Positions 27,379 through 38,054 of a DNA stretch of 44,973 nt are shown here, one piece after another. The translations under genes and the position numbers were made by a program. Source of the DNA: Mariprofundus sp. GTDB taxonomy: Bacteria; Pseudomonadota; Zetaproteobacteria; Mariprofundales; Mariprofundaceae. The stretch covers positions 1 through 44,973 of the forward strand of contig JALUWF010000232.1 in the NCBI GenBank assembly GCA_027019785.1, read 5' to 3'. Below the pieces are notes generated by a model. It was given only the letters and a program-made list of their open reading frames with translations. It was not told the origin of the DNA and did not search any database. Within the stretch, counting starts at the first letter, position 1. Each line of letters begins with the position of its first letter.

Positions 27379-30300
27379 ATGGCAAAGCGTATTCTAGATT
27401 TGGCAAAAGAACTGGGCGTAGAAGCGGCTGAAATTCAGCGCGTTGCTGTGCGCTGTAATGTGGCTGTGAGTGGGCCGACCAGCACACTGGATGCGGATGA
27501 CCAGAAAAAGATCAAGGCGGCTCTCAACGCCGGCGCGACGCCGAGCGCCGGCAAATCCGGTGGCAAAACATTGACCTTGAACCGGCCTATGGTTGCCGGT
27601 CAGGCGCGTAGTGGTTCTCAGGTAGAAGGGCGTGGTCGAACCGTTGAGGTAGCCGTGCGCCGACGCCATGCGCGCGTGAAGCCTGCCGTGTCGAAATCAA
27701 ACGTGTCGAAATCAACCGTATCGAAGCCGGATCAGACGGAGTCCGGACGTGCTTCAAGCGCCGCCGCATCTGCCAGTTCAGGTACCGGGGGCAGCAAGCC
27801 TGCCACACCGGCTCAGCGTGCTGCTGCGGCGCTGGAAAAGAAAAAACAGGATGCCGCAGCCCGTCAACGCGAGCAGGGGGTGGCAAAACCAGCCGCCGGG
27901 ACTGCAAAAACGTCGATATCAACAACTGCGGCAACAGCGCCTGCGACAGTAGCATCTGCTACAACCGCTCCAACGACGACGACAGCACCCAGAAAGACCG
28001 GAGAAGCGGCTCAGCGCGCTGCTGCTGCTGTGGCCAGAAAAGCTGCGGAACGGGAATCTGCGAAAAAATCTGCGAAAAAACAGTCTGCAGGCAGACCCAT
28101 TGCCAACAAGGCTGCGCCGGGCAGGCCTGCCGCCGGTGCAGGGGTGAGAAGAGGCGGACAACCTGTCCAGTCTGGTGGCGTCAGAAGAGGCGGACAACCT
28201 GTCCAGTCTGGTGGTGCCAGAAGAGGCGGACAGCAGCCCGCTCATAAAGGACCGCGCACCACGATTCGACGGGGATTAACGCCGGCGCAAATTGCTGCCA
28301 TGAAGGCGCCCAGTTCATCAGTGAAACAGATTGAGAAAAAAATATCGGATGAGCGCGCCGCGCAGCGTAAAAGCGCCAACAGAGGTCAGCGTCCCGGCGC
28401 GCGGCCAGGGTCTGCTGCGCCCGGCGCGCAACAGGGCATGCGCCGCTCGCCTTCGGTTGCAGTTGCACCCGGCGCAGGAGCGCCGCCACCGCCAACAGGT
28501 CAGCAGCGTCGCCGGGGGCCGGGTGGTATGCGTCCTCAGCGTCGTCTGTCTCCGGCTGAAAAGGCGGCTCGGCGCGCCTATGCAGCCAAACGTCATGAGA
28601 TATTATCGCCGGAAGAGGAAGAGCGTCAGGCCCGGCTGGCCCGCGGCTCCAGGCGTTTTAGTAGTCTTATTACCAAGGATGATGAAGCATTTGTCGTGCG
28701 TACGGTCGAATTTACAGATCCTATTCTGGTTTCGGAACTGGCCAGTCGCATGGCTATCAAGAGTTCTGAAGTGGTGAAGAAACTGTTTGAAATGGGTAAT
28801 CCAACCACGGTAAACGAGGCGATTGACGGCGATACTACCGCCCTGATTATTGAAGAGTTCGGTCATAAGCCAAAATTGATAAACGCCGCCGCAGTTGAAG
28901 ATGTGCTGGTTGAAGATGTCTCGGAAGATGACGAAGCCGATCTGCAGCCGCGTCCACCGGTCGTGGTGGTCATGGGGCATGTCGATCACGGCAAGACCTC
29001 GATTCTGGATGCCCTGCGCAAAGCCAATGTAGCAGCAGGCGAAGCTGGCGGCATAACCCAGCATATCGGCGCCTACATGGTGAAACTTAATGGCGGTGAG
29101 AGGGTGGTATTTATTGATACGCCAGGCCATGAAGCCTTTACCGGACTGCGCGCCCGAGGGGCGAGCATGACCGATGTGGCCGTACTGGTTGTGGGTGCTG
29201 ATGATGGCGTGATGCCGCAAACGGTGGAAGCGATCAATCATGCGCGTGCAGCTGGCGTGCCGATGATTGTGGCGGTCAACAAGATGGATAAAGAGGGTGC
29301 TGATCCCGAAAAAGTGATGCGTCAGATGGCCGAGCATGAAGTGGTGCCGGAAGATTGGGGCGGCGATACGATTTTTGTGCAGGTTTCGGCGCATACCGGA
29401 CAGGGGCTGGATGATCTGCTCGAAATGCTGGCACTGCAGACAGAAATCCTGGAGCTGAAAGCCAACCCGAAACGCCGAGGCAAGGGTATCGTGGTGGAAT
29501 CGCGTCTCGATCGGGGACGCGGTCCGGTGGCGACCGTACTGGTGCAGAACGGCACCTTTAATCAGGGTGATACCGTGGTTGTCGGTTCGGCGACTGGTCG
29601 TTTGCGCGCCATTATTGATGAGAATGCTGTGCAGCATCGCACAGCCGGCCCCTCCATTCCGTTCGAACTGTTGGGGCTGGATTCCGTGCCGGAAGCAGGC
29701 CAGGAAATTTATGCTGTCGAGAATGAGAAGCAGGCTCGAGATATTGTACGCTACCGCAAGGATCGGGAGCGCGAGATCGGCGCAGAAGCGCAAAAACGCG
29801 CCAGCCTTGATGAACTGTTTGCCAATCTGCAGAGCGGTGTCAAGGAAGTACCCGTACTGATCAAGGGCGATGTAACCGGTTCAGTTGAAGCCATGGCAGA
29901 GTCATTGGTCAAGGCCGGCACCGATGAAGTGAAGGTGAAAATTGTCCATAAGGCGATCGGCGGCATTACCGAATCGGATGTGATGCTGGCATCGGCGTCC
30001 AATGCCATCATTATCGGCTTTAATGTACGTCCTGAAGCCAAAGCCAAGAAAGTGGCCGAAGCTGAAGGTGTGGATGTTCGCTTTTATAAGGTGATCTACG
30101 ATGCCATTGACGAGATTAAAGCGGCCATGGCAGGCGTATTGGCACCGGATGAAGTAGAGAAGGTCACCGGCATGGCTGATGTGCGCGAAGTGTTCCAGGC
30201 GCCGAAGGTGGGTGCGGTTGCCGGCTGTTATATGACCGATGGTTATGTCACACGTGGATCGCATGTGCGCGTGCTACGCGAAGGTGTGCTGGTCTATGAT

Positions 30301-30453
30301 GGCGTTCTGGCCTCGCTGCGTCGCTTCAGGGATGATGTCAAAGAGGTCAAGTCCGGATACGAATGTGGCATGAGCGTGGAAAAATTCAATGATGTGAAAG
30401 AGGGTGATACCTTCGAGTTTTATATCATTGAGGAAGTGGCGGCGACGCTCTGA
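27379..30453 (+). CDS. infB: Translation initiation factor IF-2
   Basis: [40 protein letters not shown]; long low-complexity N-terminus. Confidence 0.98.
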   Translation: MAKRILDLAKELGVEAAEIQRVAVRCNVAVSGPTSTLDADDQKKIKAALNAGATPSAGKSGGKTLTLNRPMVAGQARSGSQVEGRGRTVEVAVRRRHARVKPAVSKSNVSKSTVSKPDQTESGRASSAAASASSGTGGSKPATPAQRAAAALEKKKQDAAARQREQGVAKPAAGTAKTSISTTAATAPATVASATTAPTTTTAPRKTGEAAQRAAAAVARKAAERESAKKSAKKQSAGRPIANKAAPGRPAAGAGVRRGGQPVQSGGVRRGGQPVQSGGARRGGQQPAHKGPRTTIRRGLTPAQIAAMKAPSSSVKQIEKKISDERAAQRKSANRGQRPGARPGSAAPGAQQGMRRSPSVAVAPGAGAPPPPTGQQRRRGPGGMRPQRRLSPAEKAARRAYAAKRHEILSPEEEERQARLARGSRRFSSLITKDDEAFVVRTVEFTDPILVSELASRMAIKSSEVVKKLFEMGNPTTVNEAIDGDTTALIIEEFGHKPKLINAAAVEDVLVEDVSEDDEADLQPRPPVVVVMGHVDHGKTSILDALRKANVAAGEAGGITQHIGAYMVKLNGGERVVFIDTPGHEAFTGLRARGASMTDVAVLVVGADDGVMPQTVEAINHARAAGVPMIVAVNKMDKEGADPEKVMRQMAEHEVVPEDWGGDTIFVQVSAHTGQGLDDLLEMLALQTEILELKANPKRRGKGIVVESRLDRGRGPVATVLVQNGTFNQGDTVVVGSATGRLRAIIDENAVQHRTAGPSIPFELLGLDSVPEAGQEIYAVENEKQARDIVRYRKDREREIGAEAQKRASLDELFANLQSGVKEVPVLIKGDVTGSVEAMAESLVKAGTDEVKVKIVHKAIGGITESDVMLASASNAIIIGFNVRPEAKAKKVAEAEGVDVRFYKVIYDAIDEIKAAMAGVLAPDEVEKVTGMADVREVFQAPKVGAVAGCYMTDGYVTRGSHVRVLREGVLVYDGVLASLRRFRDDVKEVKSGYECGMSVEKFNDVKEGDTFEFYIIEEVAATL
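28144..28230 (+). repeat. 36-nt in-frame tandem repeat in infB N-terminal region ([12 protein letters not shown], 2 copies plus partial)
   Basis: GTGAGAAGAGGCGGACAACCTGTCCAGTCTGGTGGC repeated nearly exactly. Confidence 0.9.
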
Positions 30454-30497
30454 TTGTCACATGAAACAAACCATGCGCGTTATCCGGAGCATATACG

Positions 30498-30842
30498 ATG
30501 CGCGGTAACCCTGCCGGTCAAAAACGCTTTCTGGCCGATATCCAGCGACTGTTATCCACATTGTTGATGCGGGAGGTGGCTGATCCGCGTTTCAATGGCG
30601 TCAGCATTACCCGCATAGAAACATCCGGGCGTCAGTTGTTGCATGTCTGGGTCTACCACAATGGTGAATCCGATCCCGAGCTCTGTGTGCAGTCGCTCAA
30701 TCGCATGGCTCCACATTTTGAGCATCTGTTGCGGCGTGCGCTGCCCCGACGCCGCTTGCCGAAATTGCAATTTCAGTGGGATGAAGCCTTTGAGAAATCC
30801 GGAGATGTATTGCAGATGCTGAGAAACCTGGAAACACCATGA
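30498..30842 (+). CDS. rbfA: Ribosome-binding factor A
   Basis: MREVADPRFNGVSITRIE, operon position after infB. Confidence 0.93.
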   Translation: MRGNPAGQKRFLADIQRLLSTLLMREVADPRFNGVSITRIETSGRQLLHVWVYHNGESDPELCVQSLNRMAPHFEHLLRRALPRRRLPKLQFQWDEAFEKSGDVLQMLRNLETP

Positions 30843-31837
30843 AGATGTCTCCGACTCCATTATTCAATGATGTAGACTGGCAGCCGGTCATCGATGCCAT
30901 GGAACGAGCTGAACATATTGTCCTGATCACCCATTGCAATCCCGATGGCGACGGCATTGGCGCTCAACAGGCACTTTATGAAACACTCACATCTACAGGT
31001 AAGCAGGTGCGCATGCATAATCGGGATGGCGTGCCACGGATTTATCAGTTTCTTGAATATGCCGGCAAGGTCGGTCGTGGCGACTGGCAACAGCCGCAAT
31101 GGGCCGATCTGATTATTGCGCTGGATTGCGGCGCATTCGGACGCCTGGGCATGCCAGAATCCTTCTTTAACGGTGCGAAGATGATCAATATTGATCATCA
31201 TGCCAGCAATAAACTGTTTGGCGATATCAATGTGGTGGATGCCCGTTATTGCGCCACCGGGGCTATGATTTATGACCTGATCCTGGCCATGCAAGCGCCG
31301 CTGACTGCCAGCGCCGCAACGGCGATTTATGCCGCAGTGATGACCGATACGGCCAGTTTCAGATTATCCAGTGCCACCCCTGCAGTCTATCGGCTGGCGG
31401 CCTGTTTGATTGAGGCAGGAGCCGAACCATGGCCGATCAGTGTCAACGTCTATGAAAGCCGTTCCTTGGCCGGTATGAAGATGATGACAGCTTGTTTGGA
31501 TACGCTGGAAATTAAACATGAAGGGAAATCCGCCTGGATTTATGTCACTGAGGATATTTACCGGAACACAGGCGCGGATGTCGAGGATACCGAAGGGCTG
31601 ATCGATTATGCGCGCAGTATTGACGGGGTGGAAGTGGCCGTGTTTATCCGCGTCGATGAGCATGACAGCAGCCGCTGGAAAATCAGCTTCAGGGGTAAAA
31701 TATGGGCCAATGTCGGTCATCTGGCCGCAAGTCTGGGCGGTGGGGGCCATGCCTATGCGGCCGGCTGTGTGTTGCAGGGCGTATTCCATGATGTCTGTGA
31801 ACAGGTTGAGCAGGCGGTCAGCCGCACGCTGGGCTAA
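30839..31837 (+). CDS. DHH/DHHA1 phosphoesterase (NrnA-like)
   Basis: HCNPDGDGIG, IDHHASN, GGGGHAYAAGC. Confidence 0.93.
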   Translation: MKMSPTPLFNDVDWQPVIDAMERAEHIVLITHCNPDGDGIGAQQALYETLTSTGKQVRMHNRDGVPRIYQFLEYAGKVGRGDWQQPQWADLIIALDCGAFGRLGMPESFFNGAKMINIDHHASNKLFGDINVVDARYCATGAMIYDLILAMQAPLTASAATAIYAAVMTDTASFRLSSATPAVYRLAACLIEAGAEPWPISVNVYESRSLAGMKMMTACLDTLEIKHEGKSAWIYVTEDIYRNTGADVEDTEGLIDYARSIDGVEVAVFIRVDEHDSSRWKISFRGKIWANVGHLAASLGGGGHAYAAGCVLQGVFHDVCEQVEQAVSRTLG

Positions 31838-31840
31838 ACG

Positions 31841-32749
31841 GTGCCGGGTATCATCTTTCTTGATAAACCATCCGGCTGGACATCACGCCGCGCCGTCAAT
31901 GAAGTAGCGCGGATCTTTTCCACGCCGGGGCAGAAACGGATCAAGGCCGGTCACGGCGGCACGCTCGATCCGCTTGCCACCGGCATGTTGCCCATCCTGC
32001 TGGGCGATGCGACCCGTTTTGCCGATATGGGGCTGAATGCCGAAAAAAGCTACCGTGTCAGTTTCGACCTCTCATTCCAGAGTGATACACTGGATATGGA
32101 AGGGGAAGTAACGGGTCGATTCGATGCCTCAGTCAGTCAGCAACAACTGGAGTCGGTATTGCCTGAATTTCGTGGTGCCATAGAACAGATACCACCCCAA
32201 TATTCGGCCATTCGCATTGATGGCAAACGAGCCCATGATCTGGCTCGCCGGGGCAAGCATGTAGACATGCAACCGCGACGGGTAACAGTGTATAGCTTAC
32301 GCTTGCTGGCCTTTTCGTTTCCACTGGTGACGCTGGCTGTGACTTGTTCGAAAGGCACCTATATACGCTCACTGGCTCGCGATATCGGTACAAACCTGGG
32401 TATGGGCGGTTGTGTCACCGATCTGCGCAGGCTATCGACCGGCGGCTGGCCGGAGGCGATGATGGTAAGTCCCAGGCAGCTGGCTGCCGACAGAGAGGCA
32501 TGTCTGCTGCCGCTGGCGCAGTGGCTACGGGATTTGGGTCGGCAGGTGTTGACCGCTGCTGATGGCCGGCGATTTTTGCAGGGACAGCGTATTCAGTTGC
32601 AACAAACAGAGGCTGATGCCGAAGAAACAAGTGTGACAGTATTCAGCCAAGATATGCTGCTGGGTACGGGGGTATTGAAGCCCGGTATGCGGCACATGGT
32701 GTTGCACCCGGTCAAAATTATGCCGTCAGCACAGAAGAGGTTGCTATGA
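31841..32749 (+). CDS. truB: tRNA pseudouridine(55) synthase TruB (GTG start)
   Basis: IFLDKPSGWTSR, KAGHGGTLDPLATGMLPI, SKGTYIRSLARDIG. Confidence 0.96.
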   Translation: MPGIIFLDKPSGWTSRRAVNEVARIFSTPGQKRIKAGHGGTLDPLATGMLPILLGDATRFADMGLNAEKSYRVSFDLSFQSDTLDMEGEVTGRFDASVSQQQLESVLPEFRGAIEQIPPQYSAIRIDGKRAHDLARRGKHVDMQPRRVTVYSLRLLAFSFPLVTLAVTCSKGTYIRSLARDIGTNLGMGGCVTDLRRLSTGGWPEAMMVSPRQLAADREACLLPLAQWLRDLGRQVLTAADGRRFLQGQRIQLQQTEADAEETSVTVFSQDMLLGTGVLKPGMRHMVLHPVKIMPSAQKRLL

Positions 32750-33360
32750 AAGGCCAACATGGAACGAATCAGGAACGAAAACTGAAAAGAAGAAATTATA
32801 TCATGATGGCGTTTGCATTTGCCGGCGTGCTGTTGATCAGCCAGTTCAATGCAGGTCATCAGAGTGATGCAAAGGAGCATAACGTGGGTCTATTTACAAA
32901 AGCACCGCAGGCAGGCGATAAGGATATTCCTGCAGGCAATCATATTAAAATCGAAACGAAACACGGTGAGATTCTGATCGAGTTATACCCGGATTCTGCC
33001 CCCAATACCGTGGCCAATTTCAAAGCGCTGGCCGGCAGGGGTTTTTACGACGGTTTAACATTTCACCGCGTGATCGCCGGATTTATGGCGCAGGGCGGTG
33101 ATCCGGATGGTACCGGCATGGGTGGCCCCGGTTATAAAGTCAAAGCCGAATTCAATGATCGAAAGCATATTCGCGGTACAGTAGCGATGGCGCGCTCGGC
33201 CAGTCCCGATTCAGCCGGCAGTCAGTTTTATATCTGTTTTGCTCCGCAACCGCATCTGGATGGCCAGTACACCATTTTCGGGCAGGTGGTTGAAGGTATG
33301 GATGTTGTCGATCAGATCAAACAGGGTGATATTATGACCAAGGTGTCTGTTCTGCCATAA
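32746..33360 (+). CDS. Membrane-anchored/exported cyclophilin-type peptidyl-prolyl isomerase
   Basis: FHRVIAGFMAQGGDPDGTGMGGPGY, ARSASPDSAGSQFYI; N-terminal TM. Confidence 0.93.
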   Translation: MKGQHGTNQERKLKRRNYIMMAFAFAGVLLISQFNAGHQSDAKEHNVGLFTKAPQAGDKDIPAGNHIKIETKHGEILIELYPDSAPNTVANFKALAGRGFYDGLTFHRVIAGFMAQGGDPDGTGMGGPGYKVKAEFNDRKHIRGTVAMARSASPDSAGSQFYICFAPQPHLDGQYTIFGQVVEGMDVVDQIKQGDIMTKVSVLP

Positions 33361-33468
33361 CTTCATAATTTGTAATAATCAATTCGCCTCCGCTACCAAC
33401 AGGTTCAGTCTGTCGGAAGTCGGCTTTGATCTCCGGGAGGGTTGCTGACAATACTCGAAAGGAGAACA

Positions 33469-34059
33469 ATGATGATTATAAAATGTGTACGGCGGGCCAA
33501 TTATCTTGCGCCTGTATTTGCTGTTGCACTGCTTGGTGCTTTAAGCGCATGTAGTACCAGCAGCGGCGGTGGTTTTTTCGGCCTTGGTAGTGCTGATGAG
33601 CCTGCTGCAAAATCACAGATGGGTGGTGCTACGATCAACCGTGGCATGTCACAGTCTGAATCTTATCTGACGGTGCAGGTGAAAGCTGCGGGTTCGGTAC
33701 CGTCTGTCGTGGCCAAGCTCAAGAATATGGTGCATAAGAATGGCATGATGGTGATGGGAGAGCTGCATCAGGGTAGAGTGATGTCCATGGTGGGTCTGAA
33801 TATTGAATCCGAAAGCATTTTTATCGGCAGCGCCGCAGTGGGCAAGAAGCTGTTTTCGGCCAATCCCGGTGTGGGCATCGCAGTTCCTGTCCGCATTAAT
33901 GTCTACAGGGATACGAATGGATCAACCATAGTGGCATATGTGCCACCTTCACGGATACTCTCTGTATATCATAACCCCATGATCAATAAAGTGGCCGGCA
34001 TGATGGATGGCAAACTGAAGATGATGACGGGTATGTTAAGCGGTTCGGGTGGTATGTAG
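33469..34059 (+). CDS. Lipoprotein of unknown function
   Basis: LGALSAC lipobox; SD AAAGGAG before ATG 33469. Confidence 0.65.
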   Translation: MMIIKCVRRANYLAPVFAVALLGALSACSTSSGGGFFGLGSADEPAAKSQMGGATINRGMSQSESYLTVQVKAAGSVPSVVAKLKNMVHKNGMMVMGELHQGRVMSMVGLNIESESIFIGSAAVGKKLFSANPGVGIAVPVRINVYRDTNGSTIVAYVPPSRILSVYHNPMINKVAGMMDGKLKMMTGMLSGSGGM

Positions 34060-34136
34060 GTGATATAAAGTCGATGCCATCTGTGTTTTGAGAAAGGCCC
34101 AGTGGGTGGAAAATCCATGTGCGTAAGCGCGGAATA

Positions 34137-34173
34137 AAATAAAAAAACGTCTCTGCAATGGGGACGTTTTTTT
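34137..34173. terminator. Bidirectional Rho-independent terminator
   Basis: AAAAAAACGTCTC-TGCAATG-GGGACGTTTTTTT. Confidence 0.85.
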
Positions 34174-34301
34174 GTCATGATGCGGTTTTAAATCGATTTG
34201 AAAAAACCGGCTATCGTAAATGCCAACTTTTTCTTTCTACAGAGCAAATACGGTTATTAACTGATCCTTCTGCGTCCTTCGCGCCTTCTGTGGCGAAAGG
34301 A

Positions 34302-35303
34302 TTATGCCTGTGCTGTGAGGATGGCGCGGACTGGGGCGGGATAGCCTTCGATGGTGCGGTCGGGATCGTCCGGGTCGAGAAAATCGGACAGCGATTCGAA
34401 TCGCATCCAGGCGGTGCTGCGCTGTTCTTCGCAGCTGGTAGGGCTGACATCGATCGCCTTGATATCTTTGAAACCGGCGCGTTTGAGCCACAGCCTCAAC
34501 ATCGCCACCGATGGGATAAACCAGACATTACGCATTTTGGCATAGCGCCCTTGGGGCATCAGGCAGTGCTGTTCATCGTTCCGGGCCTGCAGCGTATCGA
34601 GCACCAGCGTATCGAGCACCAGTTCGCCGCCGCTCTGTAGTAATGCCTTCAGTTCCAGCAGATGATCAATCGGCGAGCGGCGGTGATAGAGAATGCCCAT
34701 CGAAAACACGGTGTCGAAACAGCGCATGCCGCCCGGCATCGCTTCAATACCAACCGGCAGGATGAAAGCGGACGCATCTGGCAGGTAGCGCTTAATAGCG
34801 GCGAACTGCATCGAAAACAGGGCGGTCGGATCGATGCCGACGGCCAGCGCCGCCCCAGCGCCGAGCATGCGCCAGAGATGGTAACCGGAGCCGCAGCCAA
34901 CATCGAGTACGGTGCGTCCGGTCAGCGGTGTGATATCGTTGTTCAATCGATCCCATTTCCAGTCGGAGCGCCATTCGGTGTCGATATGTACGCCGAACAA
35001 CTCGAACGGCCCCTTGCGCCACGGGTGCAGCTGTTTCAGGGTCGATTCGATGGCTTGCTCTGGATCAGACGTATCGGAGGCAGTGCCTATACTGACCGTT
35101 GCGGCGTCCAGATGAACTTCGGAAGGGGGAGCATCGGGCAGGGCGTCCAGACCGCGCTGCCAGCGGCTGTAATCACCATGTTTCAGGATATTCGCCCAGC
35201 CGTTTTCGTTCACCTTGACCAGTTGCCCTGCGAACGCAGTCAGCGGCGAACGGGACAGGCAGTCGTGCAGTCGGGCCGCTTCAAGCTGTGAAAAGTTGCT
35301 CAT
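34302..35303 (-). CDS. cmoB: tRNA U34 carboxymethyltransferase CmoB
   Basis: WRSDWKWDRL, VLDVGCGSGYHLWRMLGAGA, VFSMGILYHRRSP; start set to give ATGA overlap with cmoA. Confidence 0.95.
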   Translation of the reverse strand: MSNFSQLEAARLHDCLSRSPLTAFAGQLVKVNENGWANILKHGDYSRWQRGLDALPDAPPSEVHLDAATVSIGTASDTSDPEQAIESTLKQLHPWRKGPFELFGVHIDTEWRSDWKWDRLNNDITPLTGRTVLDVGCGSGYHLWRMLGAGAALAVGIDPTALFSMQFAAIKRYLPDASAFILPVGIEAMPGGMRCFDTVFSMGILYHRRSPIDHLLELKALLQSGGELVLDTLVLDTLQARNDEQHCLMPQGRYAKMRNVWFIPSVAMLRLWLKRAGFKDIKAIDVSPTSCEEQRSTAWMRFESLSDFLDPDDPDRTIEGYPAPVRAILTAQA

Positions 35304-36010
35304 CTCACGGCGATCATGGAGACGAAATTGAAACACTGAAACCAGGTGTGGGATGCGGAGAAGCCGGCCTGTCGCAGGCGGGCGTGATGAACATCCAGCG
35401 TTTCGGGAATCAATACATACTCCAGCGCCGTGCGTTTGCGGCTGATTTCCAGGTCTGAATAGCCCTGAGCGCGCTTAAATGCTTCGTGTAGCCGAATCTG
35501 TCGGCGTTGTTCATCGGCATCGTTGAAAGCGATTTTTTCGGACAGAATCAATACGCCGCCGGGCGCCAGCCCATCATGGATGCGCGCCAGCAGATCGAGC
35601 CGCGCTGCCTTGTCGATAAATTGCAGCACAAAATTCAGCACCACGACCGATGCATGCTCGATCCGGGTGTCGAGAATATTCTGACAACGAATCTCCACGG
35701 CTTCGTTGTTGAGCATTTCTTTACAGCGATCCACCATGGCGGGGGAGTTATCCACGCCGATGATGTGAGCCCCTTTGCCAGCGGCGCCCCGGCCCAGAGC
35801 CATGGTGGCTGCGCCGAGCGAGCAGCCCAGATCATACAGGTTGCTGCCGGACTGGGCATATTCATGCGCCAGCAACTCCACCATCTGCAATGTCTGCCCG
35901 TAGCCGGGCACGGAGCGGTTGATCATATCGGCGAAAACGCTCGCTACCTTGTCGTCAAAGGCGAAACCGTTGTGGTGAATGTCCGAGGTATAAATCGAAT
36001 CGCGCGTCAT
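35300..36010 (-). CDS. cmoA: Carboxy-SAM synthase CmoA
   Basis: FDDKVASVFADMINRSVPGY, DLGCSLGAATMA, adjacent to cmoB. Confidence 0.95.
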   Translation of the reverse strand: MTRDSIYTSDIHHNGFAFDDKVASVFADMINRSVPGYGQTLQMVELLAHEYAQSGSNLYDLGCSLGAATMALGRGAAGKGAHIIGVDNSPAMVDRCKEMLNNEAVEIRCQNILDTRIEHASVVVLNFVLQFIDKAARLDLLARIHDGLAPGGVLILSEKIAFNDADEQRRQIRLHEAFKRAQGYSDLEISRKRTALEYVLIPETLDVHHARLRQAGFSASHTWFQCFNFVSMIAVR

Positions 36011-36173
36011 GTGCCGAAACTATATGATGTAAAGTACAATATCACGGGTAACGACCCGAGTGAGAAGATACTATCTTGCCATTTTTTCGGGGTGACAGTG
36101 TGGCGTGCATCAGACCGCGCAGACTGCCATTGGCAGCTGGTTTGAAACCTGAGAGGCGCGGGCCGGACTGTTG

Positions 36174-36197
36174 CTGCCGGGGCTGACACCCCGGCAG
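36174..36197. terminator. GC-rich hairpin without U-tract upstream of cmoA
   Basis: CTGCCGGGG-CTGACA-CCCCGGCAG. Confidence 0.5.
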
Positions 36198-36278
36198 TGA
36201 TAATAAGCATAGAAGGGCGGCGATAACTTTCAGGCCTGTTTTACCAATGATGGCCCTGCATCAATGGGTGTTTATTGA

Positions 36279-37595
36279 CTATTCCGGCAGCCATAGGCTT
36301 ATTGTCTCCACATGGCCTGCGCCCGGAAACATATCGAGCGCCCGCAGCGCTGCCAGTTGATAGCCGTGCTGCTTCAGCAGAGCGCCATCACGCGCGCCAG
36401 CGGCGGCATCACAGGAGACCATGATGATCTTTTTCGGCAACAGGCGCGAGATCTGCTGGCAGATGTGCTTTGCGCCACGGCGCGGCGGATCAAGGATCAG
36501 CACATCTGCGCCGATATAGGGTTCCGGATTAAACGCATCGAACAGGTTGGCGACTACAAAAGTGGCATGCAGACCAAGCGATTTGGCATTTTTTGATGCT
36601 GCACGCACGCTGGCCGCATTCAGTTCCGCGCCATAGATTTGCGCGCCGGTCACCGCAGCCAGCGGCAGTGACAAATTGCCGATGCCGCAAAACAGGTCTG
36701 CGATTCTGTGGGTCGGCCCTGCCCATGCCTGAATCTGGCTGATCAGCTCCCGATTGCCTGCAGCCTGTCCCTGCACAAAATCATCCGGGCCGACAGCGGG
36801 CGTGATATCCACGCCTGCTGTCGGCAATGTATCGTGGAGGAGGCGGACAGGCTTGTGAAAAGGACGGGTAATGTGTTGCTGATCGCGCCACCACCATTGC
36901 AGCGGAAAATCACTGCAATGGCTGATATTCGTGTTATTGGGCTGCAGCTTCGCTTCCAGAATGATGTGTATGCCATCACTCAGTTGCAGCGCCTGAATAC
37001 TGGTGATTGTTTCCAGTTTGATATGCGCTTCAATCAGATGTCTGAGCGCGTTGAGTTCCGGCGTTACTGCCATGCAATCACCATGACGCACCGCCTGATT
37101 GCTGGCTGGCGTATAAAAGCCGAGAAAATCCCCCTGTTCATCATGCCCGACAAACCATCGTAGCCGCCGTCGGAATCGGTTATCGTTTGACTGTATCGGC
37201 ATCCAGTGTATTTGTTCACGCATCAGGGCTTTGAATGCATCAGAAACCCAGCTCGATTTTATCGTGGCTTGATCTGCCGCCGTGATATGCTGCAAGGCGC
37301 AGCCGCCGCACGCATGCGCCACAGGGCACGGCGCCTGCACGCGTTGCGCTGATGGCTGCACGATTTCAACGATTTCAGCCCGCATCACACCGCGCCGCTT
37401 TCCCGTCAATCTCAGGGTCAGTGCATCACCCGGCACAGCATTCGCCACCAGTGCCGTGGCCTTGCCCATGCGCACCAGTGTTTCTCCGCCGGGCAGGATC
37501 TTTTCCGCATGTCCGCTATAGGTAGTGGCGGAGCTCATCTTCGCAGACACCGTATTGATGTGTGTGGTTGTATGCTGATCCTTTTGCCCCGACAA
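36279..37595 (-). CDS. RlmD/RumA-type 23S rRNA (uracil-5-)-methyltransferase
   Basis: CPVAHACGGCALQH iron-sulfur motif, DLFCGIGNLSLPLA, LDPPRRGA, MVSCDAAAGARD; exact start uncertain. Confidence 0.88.
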   Translation of the reverse strand: MSGQKDQHTTTHINTVSAKMSSATTYSGHAEKILPGGETLVRMGKATALVANAVPGDALTLRLTGKRRGVMRAEIVEIVQPSAQRVQAPCPVAHACGGCALQHITAADQATIKSSWVSDAFKALMREQIHWMPIQSNDNRFRRRLRWFVGHDEQGDFLGFYTPASNQAVRHGDCMAVTPELNALRHLIEAHIKLETITSIQALQLSDGIHIILEAKLQPNNTNISHCSDFPLQWWWRDQQHITRPFHKPVRLLHDTLPTAGVDITPAVGPDDFVQGQAAGNRELISQIQAWAGPTHRIADLFCGIGNLSLPLAAVTGAQIYGAELNAASVRAASKNAKSLGLHATFVVANLFDAFNPEPYIGADVLILDPPRRGAKHICQQISRLLPKKIIMVSCDAAAGARDGALLKQHGYQLAALRALDMFPGAGHVETISLWLPE

Positions 37596-38054
37596 TCACC
37601 TTCGCCCTGACGATCCAAACCCGCCTGCGCCGCGTTCGGTTTCCGACAGGCTATCCACGGCCTGAAAATCCGCCTGCACAAATGGCGCGATAATCATCTG
37701 GGCGATACGGTCGCCGCGCCGGACGGTGAATGGCTCGTTGCCATGGTTGATCAAAATCACCCCGACTTCGCCGCGATAGTCCGCATCAATGGTGCCCGGG
37801 GCATTGAGTACAGTAATGCCGTGCTTCAACGCCAGCCCGGAGCGGGGGCGAATCTGCGCTTCGTAATTGTCCGGCAGCGCCATGGCGAAACCGGTCTTGA
37901 TCAGGGCGTGCGTTCCCGGTGTAATCGTAACATCCTCTGCCACTGCCGCGCGCAGATCGGCGCCGGCGGCATGGGTGGTGGCGTAGAAGGGGAGGTCGAT
38001 ACCTTCGCCATGCGGCAGTGTCTGGATATGAACGGTCGGATTGTGATTGCTCAT
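37596..38054 (-). CDS. dut: dUTP diphosphatase
   Basis: [58 protein letters not shown]. Confidence 0.97.
   Translation of the reverse strand: MSNHNPTVHIQTLPHGEGIDLPFYATTHAAGADLRAAVAEDVTITPGTHALIKTGFAMALPDNYEAQIRPRSGLALKHGITVLNAPGTIDADYRGEVGVILINHGNEPFTVRRGDRIAQMIIAPFVQADFQAVDSLSETERGAGGFGSSGRR

Noticed and set aside
28603-29793. 396-aa minus-strand ORF antisense to infB
   Set aside because: Lies entirely opposite a confidently identified essential gene; composition (His/Arg/Cys-rich) is typical of antisense frames created by codon bias.
35507-36145. 212-aa plus-strand ORF over cmoA
   Set aside because: Antisense to cmoA, which is strongly supported by motifs and by cmoB linkage.
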